Positions 20,568-30,752 of a stretch of DNA of 64,000 nt are shown here, one piece after another. The notes under the pieces are model-generated. The model was not told the origin of the DNA. It saw only the letters and a list, made by a program, of their open reading frames with translations, and did no database searches. The number at the start of each line of letters is the position of its first letter. Within the stretch, counting starts at the first letter, position 1. This DNA comes from Phytophthora sp. 'mugwort' (Eukaryota; Oomycota; Peronosporomycetes; Peronosporales; Peronosporaceae), in NCBI GenBank assembly GCA_033558025.1, contig JAUCEF010000002.1, positions 62,001 to 126,000 on the forward strand. The letters are read 5' to 3'. The position numbers and the translations under genes were made by a program.

Positions 20568-22517
20568 ATGAACCGCTTGGAGAGGGCCTTGTCCTCGAGC
20601 TCAGCGCTGGACGACGATGCTCCGTACTCTGGTACGTCTTAGCCGTCATTGCGTGCATGAAATTCTCAATATCTCTAATAACAAATACTCCCTGTCAGAT
20701 GTTAACTAATTCACTAACCCTACTTGTCATTACGGCCAGCTCGAAGTTCTGAGTGTTTTGACATGGATATGGGAGAAGAGGAGGCGCTGCGCAAGGCTGC
20801 GCGCGCCGGTATCCAGCTGCTGGAGGCCAACGAGGCGCTAAATGAGGAGGTGAAGGCGTTGCGCGAGCAGGTGGCGGTGCTAGAGCTCGAGGGTCCGAAG
20901 CTGCGGGCCCAACTCGAGGTACGCGAGCAGGAGCTGGCCAGTGTTACGGAGAACCGGAAGGATTTGCTCATGGAGGCCAGCGCGCTGCACAACGAGCTCA
21001 AAGCCAAGTCGGTGCTGGTGACGGATCTACTGGAGAAGGAGGACTTACTCAAGCTGCAGGTGGCGGATGCCGAGGCCACCAAGACGCTGGTGGAGAATCA
21101 GATCACAATTTTGCAGCTGGAGCTGGAGCAATTCAAAGCGGACGCTGCCAAGGTTGAGGCCGCAGAACAGAAGTACGCTGTGGTAAACCCTGCAGCAACG
21201 TACGACTCGAACCAGGCCAGTGTGTTTACGTACACGGACTACGAGGAGCTGCAGCACCGACTTCATTCCACATCGGAGGAGAACGAAGCACACACGCTGG
21301 AGGTCAAGAGTCTGCGCAAAGAGGTCGATACTTTGCGTCGCAAGGTGGCGAAACTGCCCGAATGTATCGCACACATTGAACGACTGGAAAAACGGAATGA
21401 GAAGCTGCAAAGTGCTAATGATACTCTCCGCGTAGAACGCATGGAGGAGCAAGCCGTGCTGGACAGTCTACGGTCGATGAACTTGGTGTATAAGAAGATT
21501 GCCGAGTCGCGTCCGTTTGCGGCAGACTGCACGTGCTCGCAGCACCCGGAGGAGGCAGATCCGCAGACATTGGGTGTCACAGTGCGCGACGTGCTCATTG
21601 AGACGAACATGATGCTTGAGGCTGAACTGCGCGAACTTCGAGCTACGATGAACCTGCCACAGCTTCTATCAGAGAATACTGAAGAAGAAGTGTTGGAGCA
21701 GGCACTTAAGCGAGTGGGAAGTAGTAGTAGCAATGGCTCAGCTACTAGTAGCAACAGCGAGTCGATGGAGACGGCGAATGAACGACTAAGCCGCAAGTTG
21801 CAGATCATCACCGAGAAGTACAATTTATCCAGGGAGATGTTGCGCCACACTAAGGTGCAGTGGTGTGCTGCCGTTGCCTCGCAGAAAGCACTGGAGGAAT
21901 GCAACAAATCTGCTCAGGAGGAGATTTCTCGACTGGTGCAACGGCTTGACTACCACGTTGCAGCACTCGATGAAACAGATGCCGATGATATAATTTTGAA
22001 ACATATAAGTGCACTTGTGGATGGCGAGGATAGTAGCAAGTGGACGGAGGAGACAGCACCGTTCCCAGCACCACCTGGCGACCTGAACTCGCCGCTGATT
22101 CGATGTTTGCTGGATCATTGGACCACCGACAAGTCAAAGGTCATGACGCTCACGGATTGGTTGCACAACTCGATCCGAGGCACGGGCCGTGCTACGCCCC
22201 TCCGGCTGGTAAACTTGACGAGCGAGATCGCTGCGGGTTTCACGCAGCTTTTGGTCCCCATTATGCGCGAGCGCCACGGCGTATCCGTAAGTATTTACCG
22301 TCGTGACAGCGTGCACGTATTGTCGGACCTGATGCTGCAAGTTAACCACCCCAGCGTCACGGTGCAGTCTTACTCCATATCAACGAAAGACAACGCCGTG
22401 CCGACAGACCCGGAAGAAAGCAGTGAGCCTGAGGTGGACTCAGCATCGTGCCACACTCGAGGAAGCTCTGGCGATAGTATTCTGCTGAAGGGCGAGGCGC
22501 AATTCCTGTACGGATGA
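20568..22517 (+). CDS. Coiled-coil protein with CC1-box (dynein adaptor-like), two exons
   Basis: Model: exons 20568-20631 and 20740-22517, intron 108 nt (GTACGT..GGCCAG, with a CTAAC branch-like site), 613 residues. The splice joins MNRLERAL..DDAPYS in frame to ARSSECFDMDMGEEEAL and supplies an ATG that exon 2 lacks before its inner Met. Residues 41-50 read AARAGIQLLE, followed by ANEALNEEV: this is the CC1 box (AAxxGxxLL) that in BICD, Spindly, HAP1 and TRAK proteins binds the dynein light intermediate chain. Coiled coils fill about 35-290 and 345-430; a Ser-rich break lies at about 330-345; the last 130 residues form a globular module shared with the fragment at the left edge. I infer a cargo adaptor for dynein. 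No clear Spindly motif (LFxE) was seen, so activator status is open. Confidence 0.8.
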
Positions 22518-23233
22518 GCTACCAGATGGCTTTAAGCAAAAGGTAAGGCATGTCGCTGCCTTCCGGTGAACCACCGTTGTGACGGCTTCACAGTTCTATT
22601 TTGGAAGGCGCCGTGCTCCATCCTCCATCTTCCATTGCCCCCCCCCCCGCCCCCGACTTGATCGGTGGACTTCCACAGCGTGTGTAGCTCTTGTCGAAGT
22701 CTTGAAGTGCCGACGAGACATTTTCTTAAATTTCGTGTCCTTAATTCTCAATTTATGTATAGGATAAATGCTACTACAAAAATAAATGCGCTCAACCGGG
22801 TCATTCGATGTTGAAGTTGCTCATGTTGAAGTGGGTTGTAAGCAACATGACTCAAAGTGGCGAGAGTGTGTACTTTAACTTGCATCCGTTTCCGAAGAGA
22901 CACTGTCAAGTTTATCACTTCTAGACTAGAATCTAGTAACTTGCACGAATCACCGATCTCGAAGAACGCGAACGAGTTATCTGGCCCCAACAACGTAGCG
23001 CTGAGTGATATATCGGACCATAAATTTAGACAGCCGAACTGCCCGCTTTTCTTTGCTGGAGTTAGGTTCACCTGATTAGAGGAGTTTCCGGCATGGGATA
23101 CTACAGAAATTCTGTGCCACGTGAAGCCTAGTACGTTTCATCCAGCCCGATGTAACACGACACTACGTGGAAAGTCGGAGGCTGCGCGACGCTTGGGTGC
23201 GCCGCCTACAGCTGCATCTGGTCGGCCACCTCT
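22518..23233. other. Intergenic region, no supported gene
   Basis: Contains a C-rich tract at about 22640-22657 and short frames only. No domain or repeat recognised. Confidence 0.5.
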
Positions 23234-23250
23234 GTCACTCCCGAATTCTC
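23234..23250 (+). promoter_or_regulatory. Possible oomycete initiator of the small orphan gene
   Basis: GTCACTCCCGAATTCTC fits TCAYTYYN-[C]-AWTYT except at one core position. There is no ATG between it and position 23374, which makes that ATG the natural start after a leader of about 130 nt. Confidence 0.4.
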
Positions 23251-23373
23251 CGTCGAACGCAGAAACCGAGTCTCTTTTCGTCGCTCAACCTGCAAAGACG
23301 AAATACGACGACGTCAACCGAACGTGTACACAGCCTCCAGCAGCCAAAACGCAGCAAACACTATAGGAACAGG

Positions 23374-23889
23374 ATGCTCACGGACAAGCAAATGGAGTCG
23401 ACGTTGAGCAGCCCGATCCCGAACGCTGCAGCACTCTGGAAAGGTCACATCAATGATGTGTCGACGCTTTTCTTCCCCGCCAATTTCCTGGAGCCCACGA
23501 CGCCCGAAACGTTCCTGGAGCTGGATCTCGCCGGCTTCTTCACGCACAGCAGCCACGGCACCGCAACCAAAGGAAGTTGCGTATCCGCCGGCTTCGGCCG
23601 AACGCTTTCACCCCATACAGCAGCTACGATCAATTGCTGGATGGAACCGTCGCGGGAGCCATGCACAGACGAGATCCCGTGGTCGGACCTGGTCTTCTGG
23701 CTGGGCAACGCGTCGACGGGCGAGGTCGTGTGCTCGTGCGCGTTGTGCACGCGGCGAGCTATGCGGGGCTGCAACGGGAACCTCCTGCGCCAGCAGCGCT
23801 ACTCGCCGTACCTGCAGCAGCAGCGGCTGCGGCGAGTCTCGTCACGAGTGCCAGTGATCAACCTGCCGCGCATCGAGGGCGTCAACTAA
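23374..23889 (+). CDS. Orphan protein of 171 residues
   Basis: The frame is open from 23167, but the first ATG is at 23374. The protein MLTDKQMESTLSS.. has a hydrophobic/aromatic central part (INDVSTLFFPANFLEPTTPETFLELDL), a tryptophan-containing acidic motif (EIPWSDLVFWLGNASTGEV), then a Cys cluster CSCALCTRRAMRGC and an Arg/Gln-rich tail. No signal peptide and no membrane helix. I do not recognise the family; the Cys cluster could bind metal. The G+C-rich codon usage resembles the neighbouring intact genes, which supports it being real, but the opposite strand also holds a shorter open frame (23445-23774). Confidence 0.5.
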   Translation: MLTDKQMESTLSSPIPNAAALWKGHINDVSTLFFPANFLEPTTPETFLELDLAGFFTHSSHGTATKGSCVSAGFGRTLSPHTAATINCWMEPSREPCTDEIPWSDLVFWLGNASTGEVVCSCALCTRRAMRGCNGNLLRQQRYSPYLQQQRLRRVSSRVPVINLPRIEGVN

Positions 23890-25556
23890 CAAAAGCGTCG
23901 CCGTCGCCAAGTCTGTTTATAAGTTAAATACGCTGCGCCACCAGCGCGGATTTTGAATGCCAAGCTGAAATTTCAACTAGCCAAATGTGTTAGCTAACTG
24001 CAGTACAAATAGGTGTTGACGCATCGGTGGTCTCGGCCCCACGCCCGCAGCTTACTAAGCAGTTGCAAATCGGTTTTAAAAACGCTGCCTGCCTGCGTTC
24101 AACGCAATGCGTTGCCGCAGAGGGATCTACAGTCTACAGTGCACTCGGATCTTCTCGAAGCAAGGTTCAACACTGTAGTACGTGTACGTATCTACTGTAT
24201 GCATGGTGTCCCGTTGCGCAATGCAATTTGGCGTCGTGATGAAAAGGGGTAGGCGCGGGAATAAAGTCAGAAAAGAACCACTGGAGCTTCGATTCCAATG
24301 TAGAAGTCGATGTCGAAGTTGTGTTTGAATGGACGGAATACGGCACAGGTCCTGTGGGAGGCACAGTTCGCTACAGTACGCAAGCGATATACTCCATGTA
24401 GTAATATCGGACATTGAAGCTGTCTGCTGGATTTGACAATGGTCGCCGGCGCGGTGGCGGCACAGGATCCGCTGTACCGAAGCTGCGCGCCCAGCTGAAC
24501 CGCGGGCCTAACTTTTTTCAGAAACGCGTTGGTGATAGCGTGCAAGAGCAGGCTGTTGAAGTCGGTTGCGGACTCGCCGTCGCCGAGGACCTCTCTGCCA
24601 AGCAGCCTTCGCTTGCTGGCGCGCTCCCGCGCACGCATAACAAAAGATCGAGGGCGAATGTCAAACTGACCCGGAGACGGTTTTGCAAACTCCCGCCACC
24701 ACGACCTCCACCACCACGTGGCGTAATAGATCCCATCGTCATGCTGATCGTGCCCGTTTCTAGGTTGTTCTCTATCGAATCTGGACAGTATTGAAATGGG
24801 TGGAGACCAGGGCGTCGCCTGTACAAGTCGCATACGATTGGTTGAAATAAATCGAGAAGATCTGTCTCAACGAGGCCGCTTCAAGGTCGAACAAAACCGG
24901 GCCACTCTCTCACATCTTTCTTCAACAATTCACTGCGAGAGCACGATGTGGTTTCGGTGCCGACAAGAAGAACCGTTCAACTGGCGGCTACAGCAGAATG
25001 CCTGCCCTTGGATGCTAGGAAGCACAATAATGCTGCCGTCGATGGACGGAGAATACTGCCACGCACGCTTCTTTTTTGTTGAAGTTGCAAGGAGTCAGAA
25101 AAGGGGATCTTCTGTTCTCTCCCTGACCAATCATGTTCACCGATCTTTCACTTCAACAATGTTAATCCAGTTCAGTGCCACGCATAAAGATTACGTCTTT
25201 AGAAATAGATACCCTCATCAACCGATTTAGTGGAATAAACGTAAAGGACCGATAAAGCCTCCAATATTATATGTTCCTACTTTCAAGCTTAAAATATTTT
25301 TGCGCGTAGACAAACGTTTTCGTCAATTGACGATGAGCGTGACGACGATTGGATGAAAATCGTCCGGACGTCACTAGGGGGTTGAGGCAGCAAGGGAGGG
25401 AGAAATACGTCGGACGCGTTTCCTCCCAGCCGGTGGTGTGGCCACTTCGAGGTCCCCACTTTGCAATTCGGATCACTCAAGGCAAGACCTCCGCGCCGCG
25501 TCAGTATCAGACGGGCAGCAGCGACATACGAGCTCGTTAACACACTACAGATTCCC
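23890..25556. other. Intergenic region with ambiguous open frames
   Basis: About 1.7 kb. Between 24267 and 24833 several overlapping frames are open on both strands (a minus-strand frame with SITPRGGGGRGGG and Pro-rich neighbours; a plus-strand frame from 24414), with no domain and no way to choose between them. I leave them uncalled. The last 150 nt should be the promoter and leader of the SANT-like gene. Confidence 0.45.
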
Positions 25557-26876
25557 ATGGACATGCGTTCGTTGATCCACCAGGGCTCGTCCCCCAGCAG
25601 CAGCAGCACCAGTTCGGCGGCGACCACCCTCGCCTCTAGCTCCTCCAGCGCAAGCGCGTCTATTATGAGCAGCTTCCCCACGTCCTCGGCGCTGCCCGTT
25701 CCGTCCTTCCCGGCCATGCGACCGCAGCCGACCATCTTCCATCGCTCCTCCGCGCCCCCCGGCTCCACAGCTGCCCCGCAGGCGCCGACACTCGCTCCAC
25801 TCCGGTTCATCATCCCAAGCTCCCGTACGACCAACAGCTTTGGGGTCGCGGGCCTTACAGCCTCTGTCCCGTCGACAACGACGCACCCGCCCCTGTACAC
25901 CAGCATGGGCGAGCCTGAGTGCGAGCCGCAACCGCAGCACTCCATGCTTTATCCGCATGACCGCTACACAATGAAGACGGAACAGCAACAGCTGTCCCCC
26001 ACGAATGACAGTATGCTCGACGACAAGCAGCCCAAAAAGATCACGCCCAAGCGCGCGCGCACCCCCAAGCTCTCCAACCGCTCCACCAAGAGTAAGGCAC
26101 GCCCGGGGCTGCGCAAGGGCAAGTGGACGGAGGAGGAGAGCCGCTACGCCGCCCAGCTCACCAACTACTTCAAGGAGGGCCTCCTGCCGCTCGAGAGAGG
26201 CACCATGCTGCGTCTTTACCTGTCGCAGAAGCTGAACTGTGAGCCCATGCGCATCACAAAGAAGTTCACGGGCGGGGAGTGCATTGGTAAGCAGGTCTTC
26301 CGGCCGTGCAGCCCTACGCCCGAGTCCCGTGTGAGGATCATGCAGGCACAGCTCGAGCTGGTGGCGCTGGAGGCCGCCTTCATTAAACGACTTAAAGAGA
26401 ACCGCGAGGACCCGCCCATGCAGACAGACGAGTTTGACGTGCGCTCCACATCGTCCGGTCATAGGTCACGGCCCGTGCCGCTCAAACCTCGCGTGTACCA
26501 GTCCGACGATGCGAATAATGAGGGCGACGTGGACGATGCTAATGCCGTGGGCCTGCTGCTGGACTTCTTCTACAAGGCCAACCGGAACGAGAAGAAGGGC
26601 GTCAAGAAGAACGCTTCCGCGACCAAGCACGCCGACGATTCTTCCAGCAAGAACGACGAGAAGAAGGAAGAAGTAGAAGCTGAAAAAATCAAGAAGGAGC
26701 CCGCAGAGAACTCTGCACCGACGTCGCCCAGCACCATCGCTACCACCAGTGAGAATGACGCGGCGATTAACTCCCCAACGAAGCGCATGCGCGCGCTCTC
26801 AGTCAGCGGCTATGTAGACCCTGCGGCTGTCAAGCGCTCCCGCATCGGCTCGTTCTCCACCGTCGCGGCCGCATAG
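25557..26876 (+). CDS. SANT/Myb-like nuclear protein with basic and acidic low-complexity regions
   Basis: A 439-residue intronless protein from the first ATG of the frame. The first 150 residues are Ser/Ala/Pro/Thr-rich. A basic nuclear-localisation-like block KKITPKRARTPK precedes the conserved module LRKGKWTEEESRYAAQLTNYF.. and ..LRLYLSQKLNCEPMRITKKF (about 185-250), which starts like a SANT/Myb helix-turn-helix (KWTxEE) but continues with CxPMRITKKF..GKQVF. I remember such modules from stramenopile proteins, but know no function for them. The tail is Lys/Glu-rich with KKEP motifs and an RMRALSVSGYV element. It is probably a chromatin or DNA-binding protein; this rests on the SANT-like half only. 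Confidence 0.75.
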   Translation: MDMRSLIHQGSSPSSSSTSSAATTLASSSSSASASIMSSFPTSSALPVPSFPAMRPQPTIFHRSSAPPGSTAAPQAPTLAPLRFIIPSSRTTNSFGVAGLTASVPSTTTHPPLYTSMGEPECEPQPQHSMLYPHDRYTMKTEQQQLSPTNDSMLDDKQPKKITPKRARTPKLSNRSTKSKARPGLRKGKWTEEESRYAAQLTNYFKEGLLPLERGTMLRLYLSQKLNCEPMRITKKFTGGECIGKQVFRPCSPTPESRVRIMQAQLELVALEAAFIKRLKENREDPPMQTDEFDVRSTSSGHRSRPVPLKPRVYQSDDANNEGDVDDANAVGLLLDFFYKANRNEKKGVKKNASATKHADDSSSKNDEKKEEVEAEKIKKEPAENSAPTSPSTIATTSENDAAINSPTKRMRALSVSGYVDPAAVKRSRIGSFSTVAAA

Positions 26877-27366
26877 GTATTGGGGAGAGAACATAGATCA
26901 CTAGAGGGAGAGAGCTTTAGGATAGTCTTAGATGGTAGGAACTTTTTGACCATTTTTTGTCTAGCTTTGCATATTGCTGCATAACTGGAATACGATAACC
27001 TTATGAACCCCGCGCAACGTGCTGAGAGAGGGAGCCAGAACTCGCGACAAGTTGGGGCATTTCATTCCTTCAATTACAAAGCGACGACCCCGGCAGGACG
27101 AGATTCTTGAGCATCTTGTGATCCGCAGCACCAAAATGCAATGCATTGCAATTTCGCAGCTGCTGAAAGGTGATATTGAGCCGAGTACGGTTTACACGTG
27201 TCGCTTCCACGTTGAAGGTGTCGATCAGCGGGAAGTGGTTGAAGTGCTATGCAGGGTACCAGTATACGCAATAATCGTATGCTAACCGGCTTCGTCACAT
27301 CCCGCATATACAGTAGCGGACAAGGCAGCGGCCATCTCATCGCGAAAATGCTAATGTTTCGAAGAT

Positions 27367-27852
27367 GTGTGTGCAATGCACAGCTTGGGTGGTGATAGTA
27401 ATATTGGAATTCTACAGCTGGGAAGCCGTGCCCTTGATGTCCACTTCGTCGTCGTAGCGGGCAGTAGCAGCGCGCAGGGCACCTTACTTTACATGTGTTG
27501 TCATGATTACAGTGCAGATTTTTTAATCTGATTTCTATCAAGTGCTGCACGCTCCGGTCTGAACATCTTTGTCGCGTTGACCTCGCCGTTTACTAAACTC
27601 ACAAACCTCTGTGTTGGTGTTGGGTTGATTGTACATGTCTTAGTTACCTAGAATAGCTATTGGTGAATGCGGCTACGGTAAACCCGGCTGCGCGAGCTGA
27701 AAAACGTACATGTACCATGGACGACGCTTGTCGCGGTCATGGGCACTGTAAAACAGCTACACGCTACGACGACGATGTGGACATCAAGGACACGGCTTCC
27801 CAGCTATAGAATTTCAATATTACTATCACCATCCAAGCTTTCAACACACACA
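27367..27852. mobile_element. MITE-like element with long terminal inverted repeats
   Basis: Two arms of about 90 nt, at 27367-27459 and 27762-27852, are inverted copies of each other with only a few mismatches (shared blocks such as GGTGATAGTAATATT, AGCTGGGAAGCCGTG and TTGATGTCCAC). They enclose about 300 nt without a gene. The size and symmetry fit a non-autonomous DNA transposon. I could not define target duplications, so the outer ends are approximate. Confidence 0.65.
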
Positions 27853-27976
27853 GTGAGTCAAACTGTATTGGAGAAATTGTTAATCCCGAGACGATCTCAC
27901 TAGTTGCAAATACCTGTCTATATGTACGGCATCCTCCAGCACGATCTCATTACAGTTCGGTCAATCAGCCCCACGT

Positions 27977-29236
27977 CTACATAATGTTGCAGCGCGAAGC
28001 AAGGCCTCCAGCGCCAGACGCAGCTTGTTGCTGCTGCGCCGCCGCGTCGCCCATCTTGACGGCAAACCCGTGGATCTTGTTGTAGACGGTGCCGACCACA
28101 GCGGGACAGCGCGGGTGGTTGACCAGCGTGAGGATCGTGGCGTGCAACGAGCGGAAGGCCTCCTGCAGCTGCGGCGAGATCATGTAGCGCACGCGCAGCA
28201 CCTGCCAGTACAGCACGAGCAGCAGGAAGTTGCGCGACGGGGTGAGCATCTCCAGGATCAGGGCGACACCAATGGCAACGTCAATGTTCGCCGCCACCTG
28301 CGGCACGCGCGTGTACAGCTTGGCCCACTTGGCGCGCGTGGCGAGCTCCGGGAAGCTCGGATCGCTGATGATGCGCGCAGTAAGCGGCACTAGCACCTTG
28401 TTGGTTACCAACGTCACGACGGGCGACTCGGCCAGTCCGATCATCTGCAGCAGCGACTGCAAGTACGCGAAATAATGTACCATTTCCAGAAGGAAGACGG
28501 GCATCATAGCCATGCCGTGCGGGGCCGAGACCCAAAACACGAGGCAGAAGAAGAACACCTGCGCTGCAGGGTCCAGCAGCACACGCTGCGCATAGGCGGC
28601 GTTCCATTTGGGGACGCCGTGAGTGAAGGCCAAGTAGCTGGCGTGGTTGACCAGCGCCAACTTGAAGAAATTGGCGTAGGCCGCGTAACCAGAGAGCAGT
28701 ATGGGGATCCAAAAGCTGACGAAGCAGAGCAAGATCAGGCTGCGTAGCACGAACTGGAACAGCTGGAACATGCTGCGCTTGCTACCGAGCAGGAAACCCT
28801 TCAAATTTGCGCCCGGGGGCGACATGGAGGTTGACGAACACGAGCCGTTAGATGTGCCTGTTCTCTGGGTGACTAGCTTGGCTTCCACTGCCCGCAGGCC
28901 TTCGAGGAGTCCCGCGTTAGACGACTCATGACTCAGGCCGTCTTTGTAGGCCCTGTAGGCGTCAGCATATCGACCCAGAGCGTACAAAGCAGAGCCGCGG
29001 CGCGAGTACCCCTTAGGCCAGCTGGGCTTGAGCGCGACGCACTGGTCCGCATCCTTGAGCGCCTCCTCGGCTTTGTTAAGCTTGAGCTGCGCCGCTGAGC
29101 GATTGCTGTAGAAGACATGGGCGTTGGGGGCTGAGGGTGCGATAGCCAGCGCTTCGGAGAAGCAGGCCACGGCGTCGGAGTACAGGCCAGCAGCGAAGGC
29201 CTGGTTGCCCCGGTCTTTGGCTTGTTCGGCGGCCAT
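27977..29236 (-). CDS. TPR-TMEM33 fusion protein with C-terminal CaaX box
   Basis: A 419-residue intronless protein; start ATG at 29236. Residues 1-105 form three STI1-type TPR repeats (GNQAFAAGLYSDAVACFSEAL; YSNRSAAQLKLNKAEEALKDAD; YSRRGSALYALGRYADAY), which in Hop-like proteins bind Hsp70/Hsp90 C-termini. After a Ser/Thr linker, residues about 155-385 match the TMEM33/Pom33 (UPF0121) family of ER and nuclear-envelope proteins: FFKLALVNHASYLAFTHGVP, YAQRVLLDPAAQVFFFCLVF and several hydrophobic helices. The last four residues, CNIM, form a CaaX box expected to be farnesylated. Known TMEM33 proteins lack both the TPR module and the CaaX motif as far as I recall, so this combination is unusual. 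Likely role: chaperone docking at the ER or nuclear membrane (inference). Confidence 0.88.
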   Translation of the reverse strand: MAAEQAKDRGNQAFAAGLYSDAVACFSEALAIAPSAPNAHVFYSNRSAAQLKLNKAEEALKDADQCVALKPSWPKGYSRRGSALYALGRYADAYRAYKDGLSHESSNAGLLEGLRAVEAKLVTQRTGTSNGSCSSTSMSPPGANLKGFLLGSKRSMFQLFQFVLRSLILLCFVSFWIPILLSGYAAYANFFKLALVNHASYLAFTHGVPKWNAAYAQRVLLDPAAQVFFFCLVFWVSAPHGMAMMPVFLLEMVHYFAYLQSLLQMIGLAESPVVTLVTNKVLVPLTARIISDPSFPELATRAKWAKLYTRVPQVAANIDVAIGVALILEMLTPSRNFLLLVLYWQVLRVRYMISPQLQEAFRSLHATILTLVNHPRCPAVVGTVYNKIHGFAVKMGDAAAQQQQAASGAGGLASRCNIM

Positions 29237-30752
29237 GATGCTCGGTGCGAAAGGATTGGTAAGAGCTTGTGCAACAAGAAATGTGTTTTACACACAATGT
29301 CCTATGTGGCAAACACAATTGTGCTGTCACTATAAAGTACCGTCAAAAATTACTATCAAATTCCAACTAGCGAAAATTCTTATGTTTTACAAATATGTTG
29401 GACCGTTGTATAATCTTAAGTGCGACAAATCACCATCTTCGGACTCGCAAGAGAGTCTGCTTTGATTTTTCTTCGCTGTATGGTGGTTTTGCAGAGGCTC
29501 TAGGCGATGTCGAGTCTCGACCGGAAATGCGAGGATGACGCTTCTCATTACGTTCTCTCAGTTTTTGGTCCGGAACGGTTTAGCACGCAAGAGACGGTTC
29601 GACCGGGATTAGTGGAGGTGGCCAAGGTCGAGTTGCCTAACGGTTTGGAGTGGGCGCAGAAGATGATGACGTGGAGGTGCCGCGCTTTGGAGCTGGCGGT
29701 AGAAGGGTGATCTGTGCTGTGTGCAACTACGAGGCTTTATTGGGGGCTATATAGACTGTCTACCGTCGTAAATGCTCGACACGAGCGCTACGCTCAGCCT
29801 CGTTGGTCGACAGGTGCTGAAGCGTCTAAGACGGTCGTCGTAGCCTCTGAAAGTCGAGTGAAGAGCTCGATGGGCCATCGACTACTCATCCTAGGTTGCA
29901 TTCGGCTTTCGATACGCTGGGAACGTTGGAAGTCTCGATGCAGTGGCGGACCACTTACACGTTAATGTTATACTCAGCGTGGACGCGCTGAGCGCGTTTG
30001 GAGCTATCACTGATGTCGAGGAACGGAAGATGGCATTCAATAGTACGGGCGATGTTTTATCGATCGGAATCACGGTCGTGCAAGAGACGTTCATGGCGTT
30101 GATGTCAGATTCCGTGCGTCTCCCTCCGAAAGGACAAGCTTTGGTGTTGACCGATGTGGTCGGTCACCATGAAGTCCCGAATGAGTCCTCCGTGCTAGTG
30201 GAAGAGTCGCTGAGGCTGCCGCCTACTCTGTGTGTTGGCCGTTCACTGAGTACCGTGACGAAGGTAAGCTCTGGTCGAACTGTGTAATGCTTCGACTGAA
30301 GAGTGTTGGATACGGAAGGGGACGGTTGTGGCTTCCACGACCGCGATTCCCGAGTCAGCGTTCGCCTACGAACAGTCAGCAAAGGACGAGGGGCCGCCCA
30401 AGCGTGGTGGTCTCAGCAAAGTTGTTACGCCGGAGGGCGCAATGCCGGTGGCCGAGGAGCGCTCGAAGAACCGAAGAACATGTAAAGGCGTCTAAGCCCG
30501 GCATCCTGCCTGATAAGGAGGACTGGTTGGAAGCTGACTGTATGAACTCTAAGTTGTCTAAGGAGCAGAAAGAATTGTTCCAGAAGGAATTGGATCGATT
30601 TAGGGAGATGTTTGTAGAGTCGTCAAAGAAACCTGGTAGGACGGAGTTGTTGCATTTCAAGATCGATACGGGAGACAGCCCGCCGATCGATCAGCAACCG
30701 TACCGTGTCTCTCTCGCGGAAGGCAAAGTTATGGAGGCGAGATCGAACATTA

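Noticed and set aside
22287..22295. Good donor-like GTAAGTATT inside the coiled-coil adaptor gene
   Set aside because: Reading through preserves alignment with the left-edge paralogue, so no intron is needed there.
24267..24833. Overlapping frames on both strands that might be a gene
   Set aside because: No domain, no promoter signal and no way to choose strand or frame.
25545..26462. 305-codon antisense frame opposite the SANT-like gene
   Set aside because: Arg/Gly-rich shadow of a GC-rich coding region; the sense strand has the conserved module.
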